Shown here in pieces: positions 1 through 5,995 of a DNA stretch of 6,945 nucleotides. The stretch is from the NCBI GenBank assembly GCA_036562265.1, contig DATCKS010000595.1:1-6945 (forward strand). Direction: 5' to 3'. Each line of letters opens with the position of its first letter. The first letter of the stretch is position 1. The position numbers and the translations under genes were made by a program. The notes beneath the pieces are model-generated. The model saw nothing but the letters and a program-made list of their open reading frames with translations. It was not told the DNA's origin and did no database searches. The DNA is from DASVDK01 sp036562265 [NCBI: Thermodesulfobacteriota bacterium]. Lineage in GTDB: Bacteria; DASVDK01.

Positions 1-2
1 CC

Positions 3-1559
3 GTGGGCCCGGGGAGGACCGCTCGCGCCCGGCTCGTGATCGGCCTGCTCGTCGCCTCGGGGGTGCTGTCGGCCTGTACGCGCGGCCCCGACGAGGCGAC
101 CCTCAGGCGGGACCTTCAGGCCCGGCTCGACCAGGACTTCAAGGCGGGCGTGCTCGAGGTCGTCGGCCTCAACCGGCAGGGCAGCGCGCCCGCGCCCTCC
201 GCGGACGGGCAGGCGGCCCGGCGCCTCGTGTACTTCAACGCCACGATGGCCTTCCGCGACGCGTACGACTTCGGCGCGTGGGAGGGGCTCTCGCCGGCTG
301 TTCTCGCCACGGTGCTCGGCGCAACGGAGAAGGGGCTCGTCGGGATCAAGCAGGGCGGCAACGCCAGGGGCGACTGGGTGCGTGCCCGCGGCAGCGCGCT
401 CTACGAGGCGACGCCGGACGGATGGCGCAGCGTCCGGACCGGACTCGAGGCGGGCGCGCCGCGGCCGCCGGTGCCCGAGGGGCAGGGGGCAGCGCCCCTG
501 CGGGCCCGCGAACTGCTCGACACGCTGGCCAGCGAAGTGGCCCGGATCAAGGAGCCCGAGGGCCCTTCGGGTCGGATCGTCGAGTACGAGCTGTCCCGGG
601 CGGTCCGAGACATCACGCTGCGGCTCGGCCAGCTCGATCGGGTGCTCAACGTCGCTGGCGGGCCGCCGGGAGGGGCGTACGCGCGGTTCGCGGAGGCGGT
701 CGTCGGCCACCTGCAGCGGGCCGGCCGCCGGGTCCAGAGCGTTCCCACCGACGGGAGCGTGGAGAACTGCCGGCTGGTCGGGCGCGGTGAGGCGGCGTTC
801 GGCATCGCCCAGGCCGACGTGGCCGGCCTGGCACTCGCCGGGGAGGGCCCCTTCGCCGCCGACGGGGCGTTCACGCGGCTTCGGACGCTCGGCAGCCTCT
901 TCCCCGAGGCGGTCCATCTGCTCGTGCTGGACCGCTCGCCGATCCGCCGGGTGGCCGACCTCGAGGGCAAGCGCGTGGACATCGGGAAGCCCGCGTCCGG
1001 CACGCGGTACGACGCCCTGGCGGTGCTGGCCGCGCACGGGCTCGGGGTGAAGGACCTCGAGGAGGCGAGTCAGGACGGCCTCGCACGCGCGCTCGAGCGG
1101 CTCGAGCGTGGGGAGATCGACGCCCTCGTGGAGACGACCGCGGCGCCGGCCCCGGCCATCCAGGCGATGGCCGCCCGCGCGCGTGTCCGGCTCGTGCCGC
1201 TCGAGCCCGCGGCCGCCGCGCAGCTCGCGGCGGCCGGGTCGGGCCGGGTCCGGCTCACCTTGCCGACCAACACCTATCCGGACCAGACCGGGCCGGTACC
1301 GACCGTCGCGACCGCGGCGCTCCTCATCACGACGATCGACGTCCCGCAGGGCGACGTGGCAGCGCTCCTCCGGCTGGTTTTCGAGGAGGGGACGGACCTC
1401 GTGGCGCAGGGGAGCGCCGCCGGGGCGAGGGTGTCGAGGCAGACGGCACGGGTCGGCCTCACGATCCCCATGCACCCCGAGGCCGACCGGTACTTCGCGG
1501 TCGAGGAGCCGGCCGCGCGCCCGGCCAGTTCCGCGACCGCGAGCGGCTCGCCGAGGTAG
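3..1559 (+). CDS. TAXI-family TRAP transporter solute-binding lipoprotein with long N-terminal extension
   Basis: Predicted periplasmic solute receptor of the TAXI type (TRAP-associated extracytoplasmic immunogenic protein); the ligand cannot be inferred. A GTG at position 3 gives a good lipoprotein signal peptide: basic n-region (residues 1-10), hydrophobic core (11-20) and lipobox LSAC with the lipidated Cys25. An earlier start outside the window cannot be excluded. The TAXI fold covers about residues 213-503: LNVAGGPPGGAYARF (215-229) matches the family's Gly-rich first strand and helix, GSVENCRLVGRGEAAFGIAQAD (251-272) the Ser-Val-Glu-Asn/GE/Q block, YPDQTGPVPTVAT (425-437) the hinge segment, and IPMHPEADRYF (488-498) the C-terminal 'HPgA-rY' block. 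The family is usually about 320 residues. Here residues 26-210 form an extra N-terminal region (for example VYFNATMAFRDAYDFGAWEGL, 77-97) that I cannot name. No TRAP membrane subunit follows; the next genes are unrelated. Family call confident, function of the extension unknown. Confidence 0.88.
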   Translation: MGPGRTARARLVIGLLVASGVLSACTRGPDEATLRRDLQARLDQDFKAGVLEVVGLNRQGSAPAPSADGQAARRLVYFNATMAFRDAYDFGAWEGLSPAVLATVLGATEKGLVGIKQGGNARGDWVRARGSALYEATPDGWRSVRTGLEAGAPRPPVPEGQGAAPLRARELLDTLASEVARIKEPEGPSGRIVEYELSRAVRDITLRLGQLDRVLNVAGGPPGGAYARFAEAVVGHLQRAGRRVQSVPTDGSVENCRLVGRGEAAFGIAQADVAGLALAGEGPFAADGAFTRLRTLGSLFPEAVHLLVLDRSPIRRVADLEGKRVDIGKPASGTRYDALAVLAAHGLGVKDLEEASQDGLARALERLERGEIDALVETTAAPAPAIQAMAARARVRLVPLEPAAAAQLAAAGSGRVRLTLPTNTYPDQTGPVPTVATAALLITTIDVPQGDVAALLRLVFEEGTDLVAQGSAAGARVSRQTARVGLTIPMHPEADRYFAVEEPAARPASSATASGSPR

Positions 1560-1597
1560 TGCCGGCAGCGCCCGGCACAACGCGACGACGCTCGTCG
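1559..1597 (+). other. Two small hairpins at the 3' end of the TAXI gene
   Basis: GTGCCGG (1559-1565) pairs with CCGGCAC (1572-1578) around a 6-base loop, beginning on the last base of the TAG stop codon. Immediately after it CGACGA (1583-1588) pairs with TCGTCG (1592-1597) around a 3-base loop. Neither is followed by a T run, so they are more likely 3'-end-protecting structures, or chance in GC-rich DNA, than intrinsic terminators. Confidence 0.35.
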
Positions 1598-1668
1598 AGA
1601 CCGGCGGGCCGTCGGTCCACACCTGATCAAGCTCCTTAGCAGGATCACGCTCGTGCTGGCGGCGTTAA

Positions 1669-1699
1669 GTCAGGAGGGGGGCTACGCCCCCCTCCTGAC
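1669..1699. repeat. Perfect 13-bp inverted repeat (REP-like palindrome)
   Basis: GTCAGGAGGGGGG (1669-1681) is the exact reverse complement of CCCCCCTCCTGAC (1687-1699), separated by CTACG. One further C-G pair would leave a TAC triloop. The structure is long, perfect and symmetrical, and it has no T tract on either side, which argues against a classical intrinsic terminator. It sits alone in non-coding DNA between the TAXI gene and the next promoter. The form (G/C-run arms, tiny loop, intergenic) is that of dispersed REP-like palindromes, but only one copy is in this window, so repetition is inferred. Confidence 0.7.
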
Positions 1700-1735
1700 A
1701 ACTCGCCAGTGACAACAGCGAGTCGCGCCGCGAGA

Positions 1736-1760
1736 GCGGCGTGAGCCTCGCCGCATTTTT
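1736..1760 (+). terminator. Intrinsic terminator downstream of the TAXI gene
   Basis: GCGGCG (1736-1741) pairs with CGCCGC (1749-1754) around a 7-base loop and is directly followed by ATTTTT (1755-1760). A GC-rich stem with an immediate T tract is the standard rho-independent layout, and it is the only T run of this kind in the window. It would stop transcripts reading through from the TAXI gene just before the promoter at 1764. The stem is short (6 bp), so efficiency is uncertain. Confidence 0.6.
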
Positions 1761-1763
1761 CGA

Positions 1764-1792
1764 TTGACACCCGGCGTCCTCTGGCGTAGGCC
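1764..1792 (+). promoter_or_regulatory. Sigma70-like promoter for the 77-residue secreted peptide
   Basis: A consensus -35 box TTGACA lies at 1764-1769, preceded by an AT-rich stretch that is rare in this DNA. With a 17-base spacer the -10 is TAGGCC (1787-1792), which keeps the first two bases but is otherwise poor. The start codon at 1835 would leave a leader of about 35 bases. The perfect -35 and its position just after a terminator support the call; the weak -10 lowers it and might mean activator dependence. Confidence 0.5.
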
Positions 1793-1793
1793 C

Positions 1794-1808
1794 ATCGGCA
1801 TTGCCGAT
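1794..1808. promoter_or_regulatory. Operator-like palindrome just downstream of the -10
   Basis: ATCGGCA (1794-1800) and TGCCGAT (1802-1808) are exact 7-base inverted arms around a single T. The site covers the expected transcription start and the first leader bases, where a dimeric repressor would block initiation. It could instead form a 6-bp RNA hairpin in the leader. No regulator gene is nearby, and the assignment rests on symmetry and position only. Confidence 0.35.
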
Positions 1809-1821
1809 ACGGGCGCTTACC

Positions 1822-1830
1822 GGTGGAGGT
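1822..1830 (+). promoter_or_regulatory. Strong Shine-Dalgarno that fixes the start at ATG 1835
   Basis: GGTGGAGGT contains GGAGG (1825-1829) five bases before ATG 1835. An in-frame GTG at 1823 lies inside this site and so is unlikely to be the start. The spacing selects the ATG. Confidence 0.75.
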
Positions 1831-1834
1831 CAGC

Positions 1835-2068
1835 ATGCGTCTGCCCTGGAGGTTGTCTTCGCTCGTCGTCGCCGTCACGGCGGCCGGGGTGATCGGTTCG
1901 GGGGTGCCGGCCCGGAACGCGCTCGCGCAGGAGGGCGGCACGACCGGCAACGTCAACGTGTTCCTCGGCGTCGACCTGCGCATCTCCAGGGCCGAGGTCG
2001 AGATCGCCGGCATCGACGTCGAGGCGGGCGGCAACCACCTGGCGGTCTTCGCCGGGTATCACTGGTAG
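1835..2068 (+). CDS. Small secreted peptide, 77 residues, unrecognised
   Basis: The function is unknown. The start at ATG 1835 is chosen because of the ribosome-binding site at 1825-1829. Residues 1-31 form a clear Sec signal peptide: MRLPWR n-region, hydrophobic core (SSLVVAVTAAGVIGSG), and a probable signal peptidase I site after ARNALA, leaving a mature peptide of only about 45 residues starting QEGGTTGN. The mature part has an alternating, strand-like pattern (GNVNVFLGVDLRI; AEVEIAGIDVEA; HLAVFAGYHW), no Cys, and ends in an aromatic Trp, as many outer-membrane strand proteins end in Phe or Trp. The opening GNVNVFLG faintly resembles the first strand of the next protein (IGLALLLG), so it might be a truncated or minimal relative of a beta-barrel family; this is speculative. 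It has its own promoter, ribosome-binding site and downstream hairpin, which supports it being a real gene. Confidence 0.65.
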   Translation: MRLPWRLSSLVVAVTAAGVIGSGVPARNALAQEGGTTGNVNVFLGVDLRISRAEVEIAGIDVEAGGNHLAVFAGYHW

Positions 2069-2111
2069 CCGGCCCCGCTCCCAACCGTGGGGGCCGGCGT
2101 CGCCGGCCCCC
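2068..2111 (+). terminator. Alternative GC-rich hairpins after the small secreted peptide
   Basis: GGGGGCCGGC (2089-2098) pairs exactly with GCCGGCCCCC (2102-2111) around a GTC loop, a very stable terminator-like stem but followed only by TT. The same left arm can instead pair with GCCGGCCCC (2068-2076, starting on the last base of the stop codon), giving a 9-bp stem 2068-2076/2090-2098 with a 13-base loop. The two folds exclude each other. It probably acts as a transcript 3' end or stabiliser; an attenuation switch is possible, but no leader peptide or ligand site is seen. Confidence 0.5.
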
Positions 2112-2166
2112 TTCACCCGCCTCGCTCGCGTCGACACGCCGAGCGCTTGCCTGACAGAGTGAGCCT

Positions 2167-2592
2167 ATGCTCGTCATCGGTCTACTGCTGGTCGCGCTCC
2201 TCACGGGCCTGGCCGTACCCGTGTCGGCCGCCGAGCGGGCCGACGAAGAGCGGGCGCCGATCGGCCTCGCGTTGCTCCTCGGGTACCGGGAACTCGACGC
2301 GGACGAGTGGGAGCATTCCGCCGGCCATTCCCTCACCGTTCGCCCCGCCCTGGCCGCCGGCGGCGCCTGGACCACGGCGACGCTCGTCACGGAGGGCGGC
2401 GGCGTCGAGCGGCGCGAACGCGACGAGGCGTTCGGCTACTGGGTCTCGGGCACCCTCTATCTCGGGTGGCGCGGCCCCGGGGTGATCGTCAGCGAGGTCC
2501 GGTACCTCGACGCCGAGGTAGACCTCCTCGGCCGCCGTCGCCAGGCTGGAGGGGTCTCCTTCGCCTTCGGGCTTCGATTCGGCGCTTTCTGA
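2167..2592 (+). CDS. Putative small outer-membrane beta-barrel protein
   Basis: A 141-residue protein with a Sec signal peptide (residues 1-22: hydrophobic LVIGLLLVALLTGLAV, cleavage predicted after VSA), leaving about 118 mature residues. The mature part is made of short alternating hydrophobic/polar strands with Gly and aromatic residues (IGLALLLGYREL 31-42, SGTLYLGWRGPGVIVSEVRYL, GVSFAFGLRFGAF) and ends in Phe, the usual C-terminal signature recognised by the outer-membrane insertion machinery. Size and pattern fit a small barrel of roughly 6-8 strands. The segment LLLGYRELDADEWE resembles a motif I associate with uncharacterised outer-membrane beta-barrel proteins of diderm bacteria; no closer family can be named. 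ATG 2167 has only a poor Shine-Dalgarno (GAG-type), and no clear promoter lies in the 55 bases after the preceding hairpin, so read-through from the 1764 promoter may express it. Confidence 0.7.
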   Translation: MLVIGLLLVALLTGLAVPVSAAERADEERAPIGLALLLGYRELDADEWEHSAGHSLTVRPALAAGGAWTTATLVTEGGGVERRERDEAFGYWVSGTLYLGWRGPGVIVSEVRYLDAEVDLLGRRRQAGGVSFAFGLRFGAF

Positions 2593-2615
2593 TCGGCGAG
2601 CGAGGAGGTTATAAT
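2587..2615 (+). promoter_or_regulatory. Perfect -10 box directly before proS (leaderless-type promoter)
   Basis: TATAAT at 2610-2615 matches the -10 consensus exactly, a notable island in DNA of this GC content. With a 17-base spacer the -35 would be TTCTGA (2587-2592), only 3 of 6 matches, overlapping the stop codon of the upstream gene. Initiation about 7 bases after the -10 would begin the mRNA within one or two bases of ATG 2624. The purine-rich GAGGAGG at 2602-2608 is 15 bases from the ATG, too far for normal Shine-Dalgarno use, and would be excluded from such a transcript. Confidence 0.6.
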
Positions 2616-2623
2616 CGCCGGTC

Positions 2624-4342
2624 ATGCGCTACTCCCGCGCCCTCATCCCGACCCTCAAGGAGACACCTGCCGACGCCGAGGTCGTGAGCCACCAGCTCAT
2701 GCTCCGGGCCGGCATGATCCGCCAGCTCTCGCCGGGCGTGTACTCGTTCCTCCCCCTGGGGCTGCGCACGATCAGGAAGATCGAGCGCATCATCCGCGAG
2801 GAGATGGACGCGGCCGACGGCCAGGAGGTGGAACTGCCGATCGTCCACCCGGCGGAACTCTGGATGGAGAGCGGCCGGTGGGAGCGGATGGGGCCCGAGC
2901 TGCTCCGGTTCAAGGACCGGCGGGGACGCGACGCGGTGCTCGCCGCCACCAACGAGGAGGTCATCACCGACCTCGTCCGGCGCGAACTCCGCTCCTGGCG
3001 CCAGCTCCCGCTCCACCTCTACCAGATCCGGGTCAAGTACCGGGACGAGATCCGCCCCCGGTTCGGGGTCATGCGGGGGCGTGAGTTCACCATGGAGGAC
3101 GGCTACACGTTCGACGCGGACGAGGCCGGCCTCGAGGCGTCGTACCAGAAGCTCTACCGGGCCTACTCGAACGTCTTCCGCCGCTGCGGGCTCGAGTTCC
3201 GCGCGGTGGAGGCCGACACGGGCGCCATCGGCGGCTCCTCCTCCCACGAGTTCATGGTGCTCGCCGACTCCGGCGAGGACGCCGTGGCGATCTGCACCGC
3301 GTGCGAGTACGCGGCCAACGTCGAGAAGGCGGCGATCGCGCCGCCGCCGCCCTCGCCGCGCGACGGGGAGGTCCCGGCGCCCGAGCGCGTCGCCACGCCG
3401 GGCGTCCGATCGGTGGACGACGTCGCCCGCTTCTTCGGCGTACCGGCCTCGCGCGTCCTCAAGACCCTCCTCTTCGAGGGGGACGGGCGGGTGTTCGCGG
3501 TCGTCGTCCGCGGCGACCACGAGGTGAACGAGGTCAAGCTGCGCACGGCGCTGGGGCTCGCGACGGTGGCCCCGGTGGCCGAGGAGCGGGTGCCGGCCAT
3601 CGCCGGCGCGAAGGTCGGCTCGATCGGTCCCGTCGGGCTCCCGGTGGAGACGATCGCCGACGCCTGGGTGTCGACGGTGACCGACGGCATCGCCGGCGCG
3701 CGCGTCGACGACCATCACCTGAAGCACGTCGTCCCGGGGCGGGACTTCTCGCCGACGCGGACCCTGGACCTCCGCACGGCGGTCGACGGCGACCCCTGCC
3801 CGCGCTGCGGCGGGGCGCTGGCGATCCGCCGCGGCATCGAGGTGGGGCACATCTTCAAGCTCGGCACGAAGTACTCCGAGGCGATGCGCTGCACCTTCCT
3901 CGACGCGAACGGCGTCGAGCGGCCCGCCATCATGGGGACCTACGGCATCGGCGTGGGGCGGACGATGGCGGCCGCCATCGAGCAGAACCACGACAAGGAC
4001 GGCATCATCTGGCCGGTCCCCATCGCGCCCTACCACGTCACGGTGCTGCCGCTCGCCACGACCGGCGAGGTGATGGCACGGGCCGAGCGGCTCTACGACG
4101 ACCTGCGGGCGGCCGGCCACGACGTGCTGCTCGACGACCGCGACGAGCGTCCCGGAGGGAAGTTCAAGGACGCCGACCTGATCGGCATCCCGATCCGGGT
4201 GGTCGTCTCCGACAAGACCCTCAAGCAGGGGGCGGCCGAGGTCAAGGTGCGCCGTACCGGCGAGGTGCGCATGGTTCCGCTCGACGAGGCCGTGGCCGAG
4301 GTGGGGCGCCTCCTCGCGGCGCTGTCGGCGCCGACGCGCTGA
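2624..4342 (+). CDS. proS: Prolyl-tRNA synthetase, bacterial type with editing domain
   Basis: Charges tRNA-Pro with proline in the cytoplasm. At 572 residues it has the full bacterial length. The N-terminus MRYSRALIPTLKETPADAEV is the conserved family start, so ATG 2624 is secure; an in-frame stop at 2612-2614 prevents much extension. The class II core shows TNEEV (109-113), motif 2 RDEIRPRFGVMRGREF (140-155) and motif 3 GTYGIGVGRTM (438-448, with Arg446). Between motifs 2 and 3 sits the INS/YbaK-like editing domain (about 230-390), including VLKTLLFEGDGRVFAVVVRGDHEVNEVKL, with Lys280 at the position of the editing Lys of other ProRS; it clears mischarged Ala-tRNA. The anticodon-binding domain follows (about 470-565: HVTVLPL, DDRDERPGGKFKDADLIGIP). 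Two CxxC pairs (Cys224/227 and Cys392/395) bracket the editing domain and may bind zinc, as in some bacterial homologues. It is the first gene of a compact block; its stop overlaps the next start by one base. Confidence 0.98.
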   Translation: MRYSRALIPTLKETPADAEVVSHQLMLRAGMIRQLSPGVYSFLPLGLRTIRKIERIIREEMDAADGQEVELPIVHPAELWMESGRWERMGPELLRFKDRRGRDAVLAATNEEVITDLVRRELRSWRQLPLHLYQIRVKYRDEIRPRFGVMRGREFTMEDGYTFDADEAGLEASYQKLYRAYSNVFRRCGLEFRAVEADTGAIGGSSSHEFMVLADSGEDAVAICTACEYAANVEKAAIAPPPPSPRDGEVPAPERVATPGVRSVDDVARFFGVPASRVLKTLLFEGDGRVFAVVVRGDHEVNEVKLRTALGLATVAPVAEERVPAIAGAKVGSIGPVGLPVETIADAWVSTVTDGIAGARVDDHHLKHVVPGRDFSPTRTLDLRTAVDGDPCPRCGGALAIRRGIEVGHIFKLGTKYSEAMRCTFLDANGVERPAIMGTYGIGVGRTMAAAIEQNHDKDGIIWPVPIAPYHVTVLPLATTGEVMARAERLYDDLRAAGHDVLLDDRDERPGGKFKDADLIGIPIRVVVSDKTLKQGAAEVKVRRTGEVRMVPLDEAVAEVGRLLAALSAPTR

Positions 4343-5232
4343 TGTCCGAGCGGCCGATCCTCGAGGGGGACCTCGCGCACTTCGGCGTCTTCGAGGTGCT
4401 CGCCTTCCTGGCCAGCGCCGGCCACACGGTGGTCGTCGAGTTCCAGTTCGAGGACGGCGTCGTCAAGCGCGTCCACCTCGACCGGGGCGAGATCGTGTTC
4501 GCGTCGTCCTCGCTCGTCGCCGACCGCCTCGGCGAGTCGCTGGTGCGCGCGGGCCAGCTCACCCAGGCCCAGCTCGACATCGCCTCGCGCGCCATCACGC
4601 CCACGAACAAGCTCGGCAAGGTGCTGGTCGAAATGGGCTGCCTCACGCCGCGCGGCCTCTTCGAGGCGGTCCGCCGCCAGGTGGAGGAGATCGTCGAGTC
4701 GCTCTTCGCCTTCGAGCGGGGCCGGTTCGTCGTGACGGCCGGCCTGCCGGAGGGGAGCACCCGCGTCCGCCTCAGAATGCCGACCCGGGAGTTCGTCCTC
4801 CAGGCGGTCGGCAAGACCGACGCGCCCGAGCCCCAGGCGGCCTCCGCCGCGGCGACCGACCTTGCGCCGATCGTCGACCGGTACGACCGCGTCCTCGCTG
4901 CGATCGCGCGCGTCATGCGCGAGCGGGGCGTCGACCCGAAGGTCCGGCTGGCCGACTTCGTGGCCGGCGCCGACTCGGCCCGCAGCGCCCTCTTCGCCGG
5001 CGTCATGCTGGGCGCCCCGGAGGGACTCGACGCCGCGCGCCTGATCGCCAACGCCTGCGCGCCGACCGGGGCCGCCGCGTTCGGCGAGACGCCGGCCGCC
5101 TATCTGGAGACCGGCCTCGAGGAGCTGTTCGCCTTCGCCCTCTTCGCCGTGGAGGACCTCATCGAGCCGGCCGAGGCCGAGGCGCTCGCCGCCGAGATCC
5201 GGGCGATCTTCGAGGGCGGGGAGGGGCGCTGA
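4342..5232 (+). CDS. DUF4388 (PATAN-like) domain protein
   Basis: A 296-residue cytoplasmic protein of unknown role. Residues 1-155 fit the DUF4388 pattern: opening ILEGDLAHFGVFEVLAFLASAGHTVVVEF, a compact beta segment with DGVVKRVHLDRGEIVFASS (38-56), then GESLVRAGQLTQAQLD (64-79), LGKVLVEMGCLTPRGLFEAVRRQVEEIVESLFAFERGRFVV. Such domains occur in deltaproteobacterial, Thermus and cyanobacterial proteins, often with receiver domains, and are thought to be protein-interaction modules in signalling. Here there is no receiver, DNA-binding or kinase domain. An Ala/Pro-rich linker (about 159-172) leads to a helical C-terminal half (173-296) that I cannot assign. Its ATG overlaps the proS stop (TGATG, 4340-4344), and no Shine-Dalgarno is visible, suggesting translation by reinitiation after proS. 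The frame stays open upstream inside proS, but that part is out-of-frame proS sequence, so ATG 4342 is preferred. Confidence 0.85.
   Translation: MSERPILEGDLAHFGVFEVLAFLASAGHTVVVEFQFEDGVVKRVHLDRGEIVFASSSLVADRLGESLVRAGQLTQAQLDIASRAITPTNKLGKVLVEMGCLTPRGLFEAVRRQVEEIVESLFAFERGRFVVTAGLPEGSTRVRLRMPTREFVLQAVGKTDAPEPQAASAAATDLAPIVDRYDRVLAAIARVMRERGVDPKVRLADFVAGADSARSALFAGVMLGAPEGLDAARLIANACAPTGAAAFGETPAAYLETGLEELFAFALFAVEDLIEPAEAEALAAEIRAIFEGGEGR
5218..5226 (+). promoter_or_regulatory. Shine-Dalgarno supporting GTG start of pyrF
   Basis: GGGGAGGGG, with GGAGG at 5220-5224, lies 9 bases before GTG 5234 and inside the 3' end of the DUF4388 gene. It favours GTG 5234 over the in-frame ATG at 5288, which would cut into the first strand of the barrel (IMLAID). 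Confidence 0.6.
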
Positions 5233-5233
5233 G

Positions 5234-5995
5234 GTGGAGCGCCGCCGCATCCAGGTGCCGCGCCCCCGGACCCCCCGGGAGCGGATCATGCTCGCCATCG
5301 ACCGCCCCCGGCTGGACGAGGCGACCGTCGAGCTGATCCGGCAGCTCGCCCCGAAGGTCGGCGCCGTGAAGATCGGCCTCGAGCTGTACACCGCCGAGGG
5401 GCCCCGCGCGGTCGAGGCGGTCAAGGCTGCCGGGGGACGCGTCTTCCTCGACCTCAAGCTCCTCGACATCCCGAACACGGTGCGCGGCGCCGCGCGCGCC
5501 GCGGCCCGCCTCGGCGTCGACTTCCTCACGGTGCACGCGCTGGGGGGCGAGGCGATGCTGTTCGAGGCCTGGCAGGGCGCGGTCGAGGGCGCCGGCACCG
5601 CCAGGGCGCCGGCGCTCCTGGCCGTCACCGTGCTCACGAGCCTCGACGCCGCCGCCCTCGCCGCGGTCGGCGTGCAGGGGACGCCCGAGGAGGCGGTGCT
5701 GCGGCTCGCGCGCCTCGCCATCGCGTCGAAGATCCCCGGCCTCGTCTGCTCGCCGCTCGAGGTGCGGGCCCTGCGACACGCGCTCGGACCGGATCCTCTC
5801 CTCGTCACCCCCGGCATCCGCGGAGCCGAGTCGCTTCCGGACGATCAGCGACGGACGTTGTCGCCGCGGGAGGCGGTCGAGGCGGGAAGCGACTACCTGG
5901 TCATCGGCCGGCCGATTCTCGCCGCGCCCGATCCGATCGTGGCCGCCGAGCTGATCGGTCAGCAGATCGCGGCCGCCGATGCGCCGAGGCCCTGA
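5234..5995 (+). CDS. pyrF: Orotidine 5'-phosphate decarboxylase
   Basis: Catalyses the last step of de novo UMP synthesis (OMP to UMP plus CO2) in the cytoplasm as a TIM-barrel dimer. Length is 253 residues against a usual 230-245; the extra is an 18-residue basic N-terminus (RRRIQVPRPRTPRERI) from the GTG start. Family landmarks are present: AID with Asp23, VKIG with Lys46, the catalytic signature FLDLKLLDIPNTV (71-83) with Asp73, Lys75 and Asp78, VHALGG (100-105), VTPGIR (191-196) with phosphate-binding Arg196, DDQRR, and DYLVIGRPI (220-228) with Gly225-Arg226. The residue before Asp78 is Leu77 where many bacterial enzymes have His (K-x-H-D); the catalytic Lys and Asp residues are kept, so activity is expected. 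Start is 1 base after the DUF4388 stop and the 3' end overlaps the next gene by 17 bases. No other pyr genes are in the window. Confidence 0.96.
   Translation: MERRRIQVPRPRTPRERIMLAIDRPRLDEATVELIRQLAPKVGAVKIGLELYTAEGPRAVEAVKAAGGRVFLDLKLLDIPNTVRGAARAAARLGVDFLTVHALGGEAMLFEAWQGAVEGAGTARAPALLAVTVLTSLDAAALAAVGVQGTPEEAVLRLARLAIASKIPGLVCSPLEVRALRHALGPDPLLVTPGIRGAESLPDDQRRTLSPREAVEAGSDYLVIGRPILAAPDPIVAAELIGQQIAAADAPRP

Noticed and set aside
1669-1699. Reading the palindrome as the main terminator of the TAXI gene
   Set aside because: It has no T tract, whereas 1736-1760 does; it is better described as a repeat-like palindrome.
1645-1834. A possible tRNA or structured RNA gene in the intergenic region
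   Set aside because: The hairpins do not form a cloverleaf, there is no T-loop GTTC-like motif or acceptor pairing, and the palindrome, terminator and promoter account for the structure seen.
2609-4120. 503-codon open frame on the minus strand opposite proS
   Set aside because: It is antisense to an unambiguous proS gene and made of Arg/Asp/His/Gly-rich low-complexity sequence typical of mirror frames in high-GC genes; no motif or signal supports it.
3301-4341. Upstream extension of the DUF4388 frame inside proS
   Set aside because: The extension is out-of-frame proS sequence, Arg-rich and without family similarity; the DUF4388 pattern begins right at ATG 4342.
4093-5817. 574-codon open frame on the minus strand opposite the DUF4388 gene and pyrF
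   Set aside because: It spans three genes with clear protein-family matches on the plus strand and shows biased composition only; it is a GC-driven shadow.
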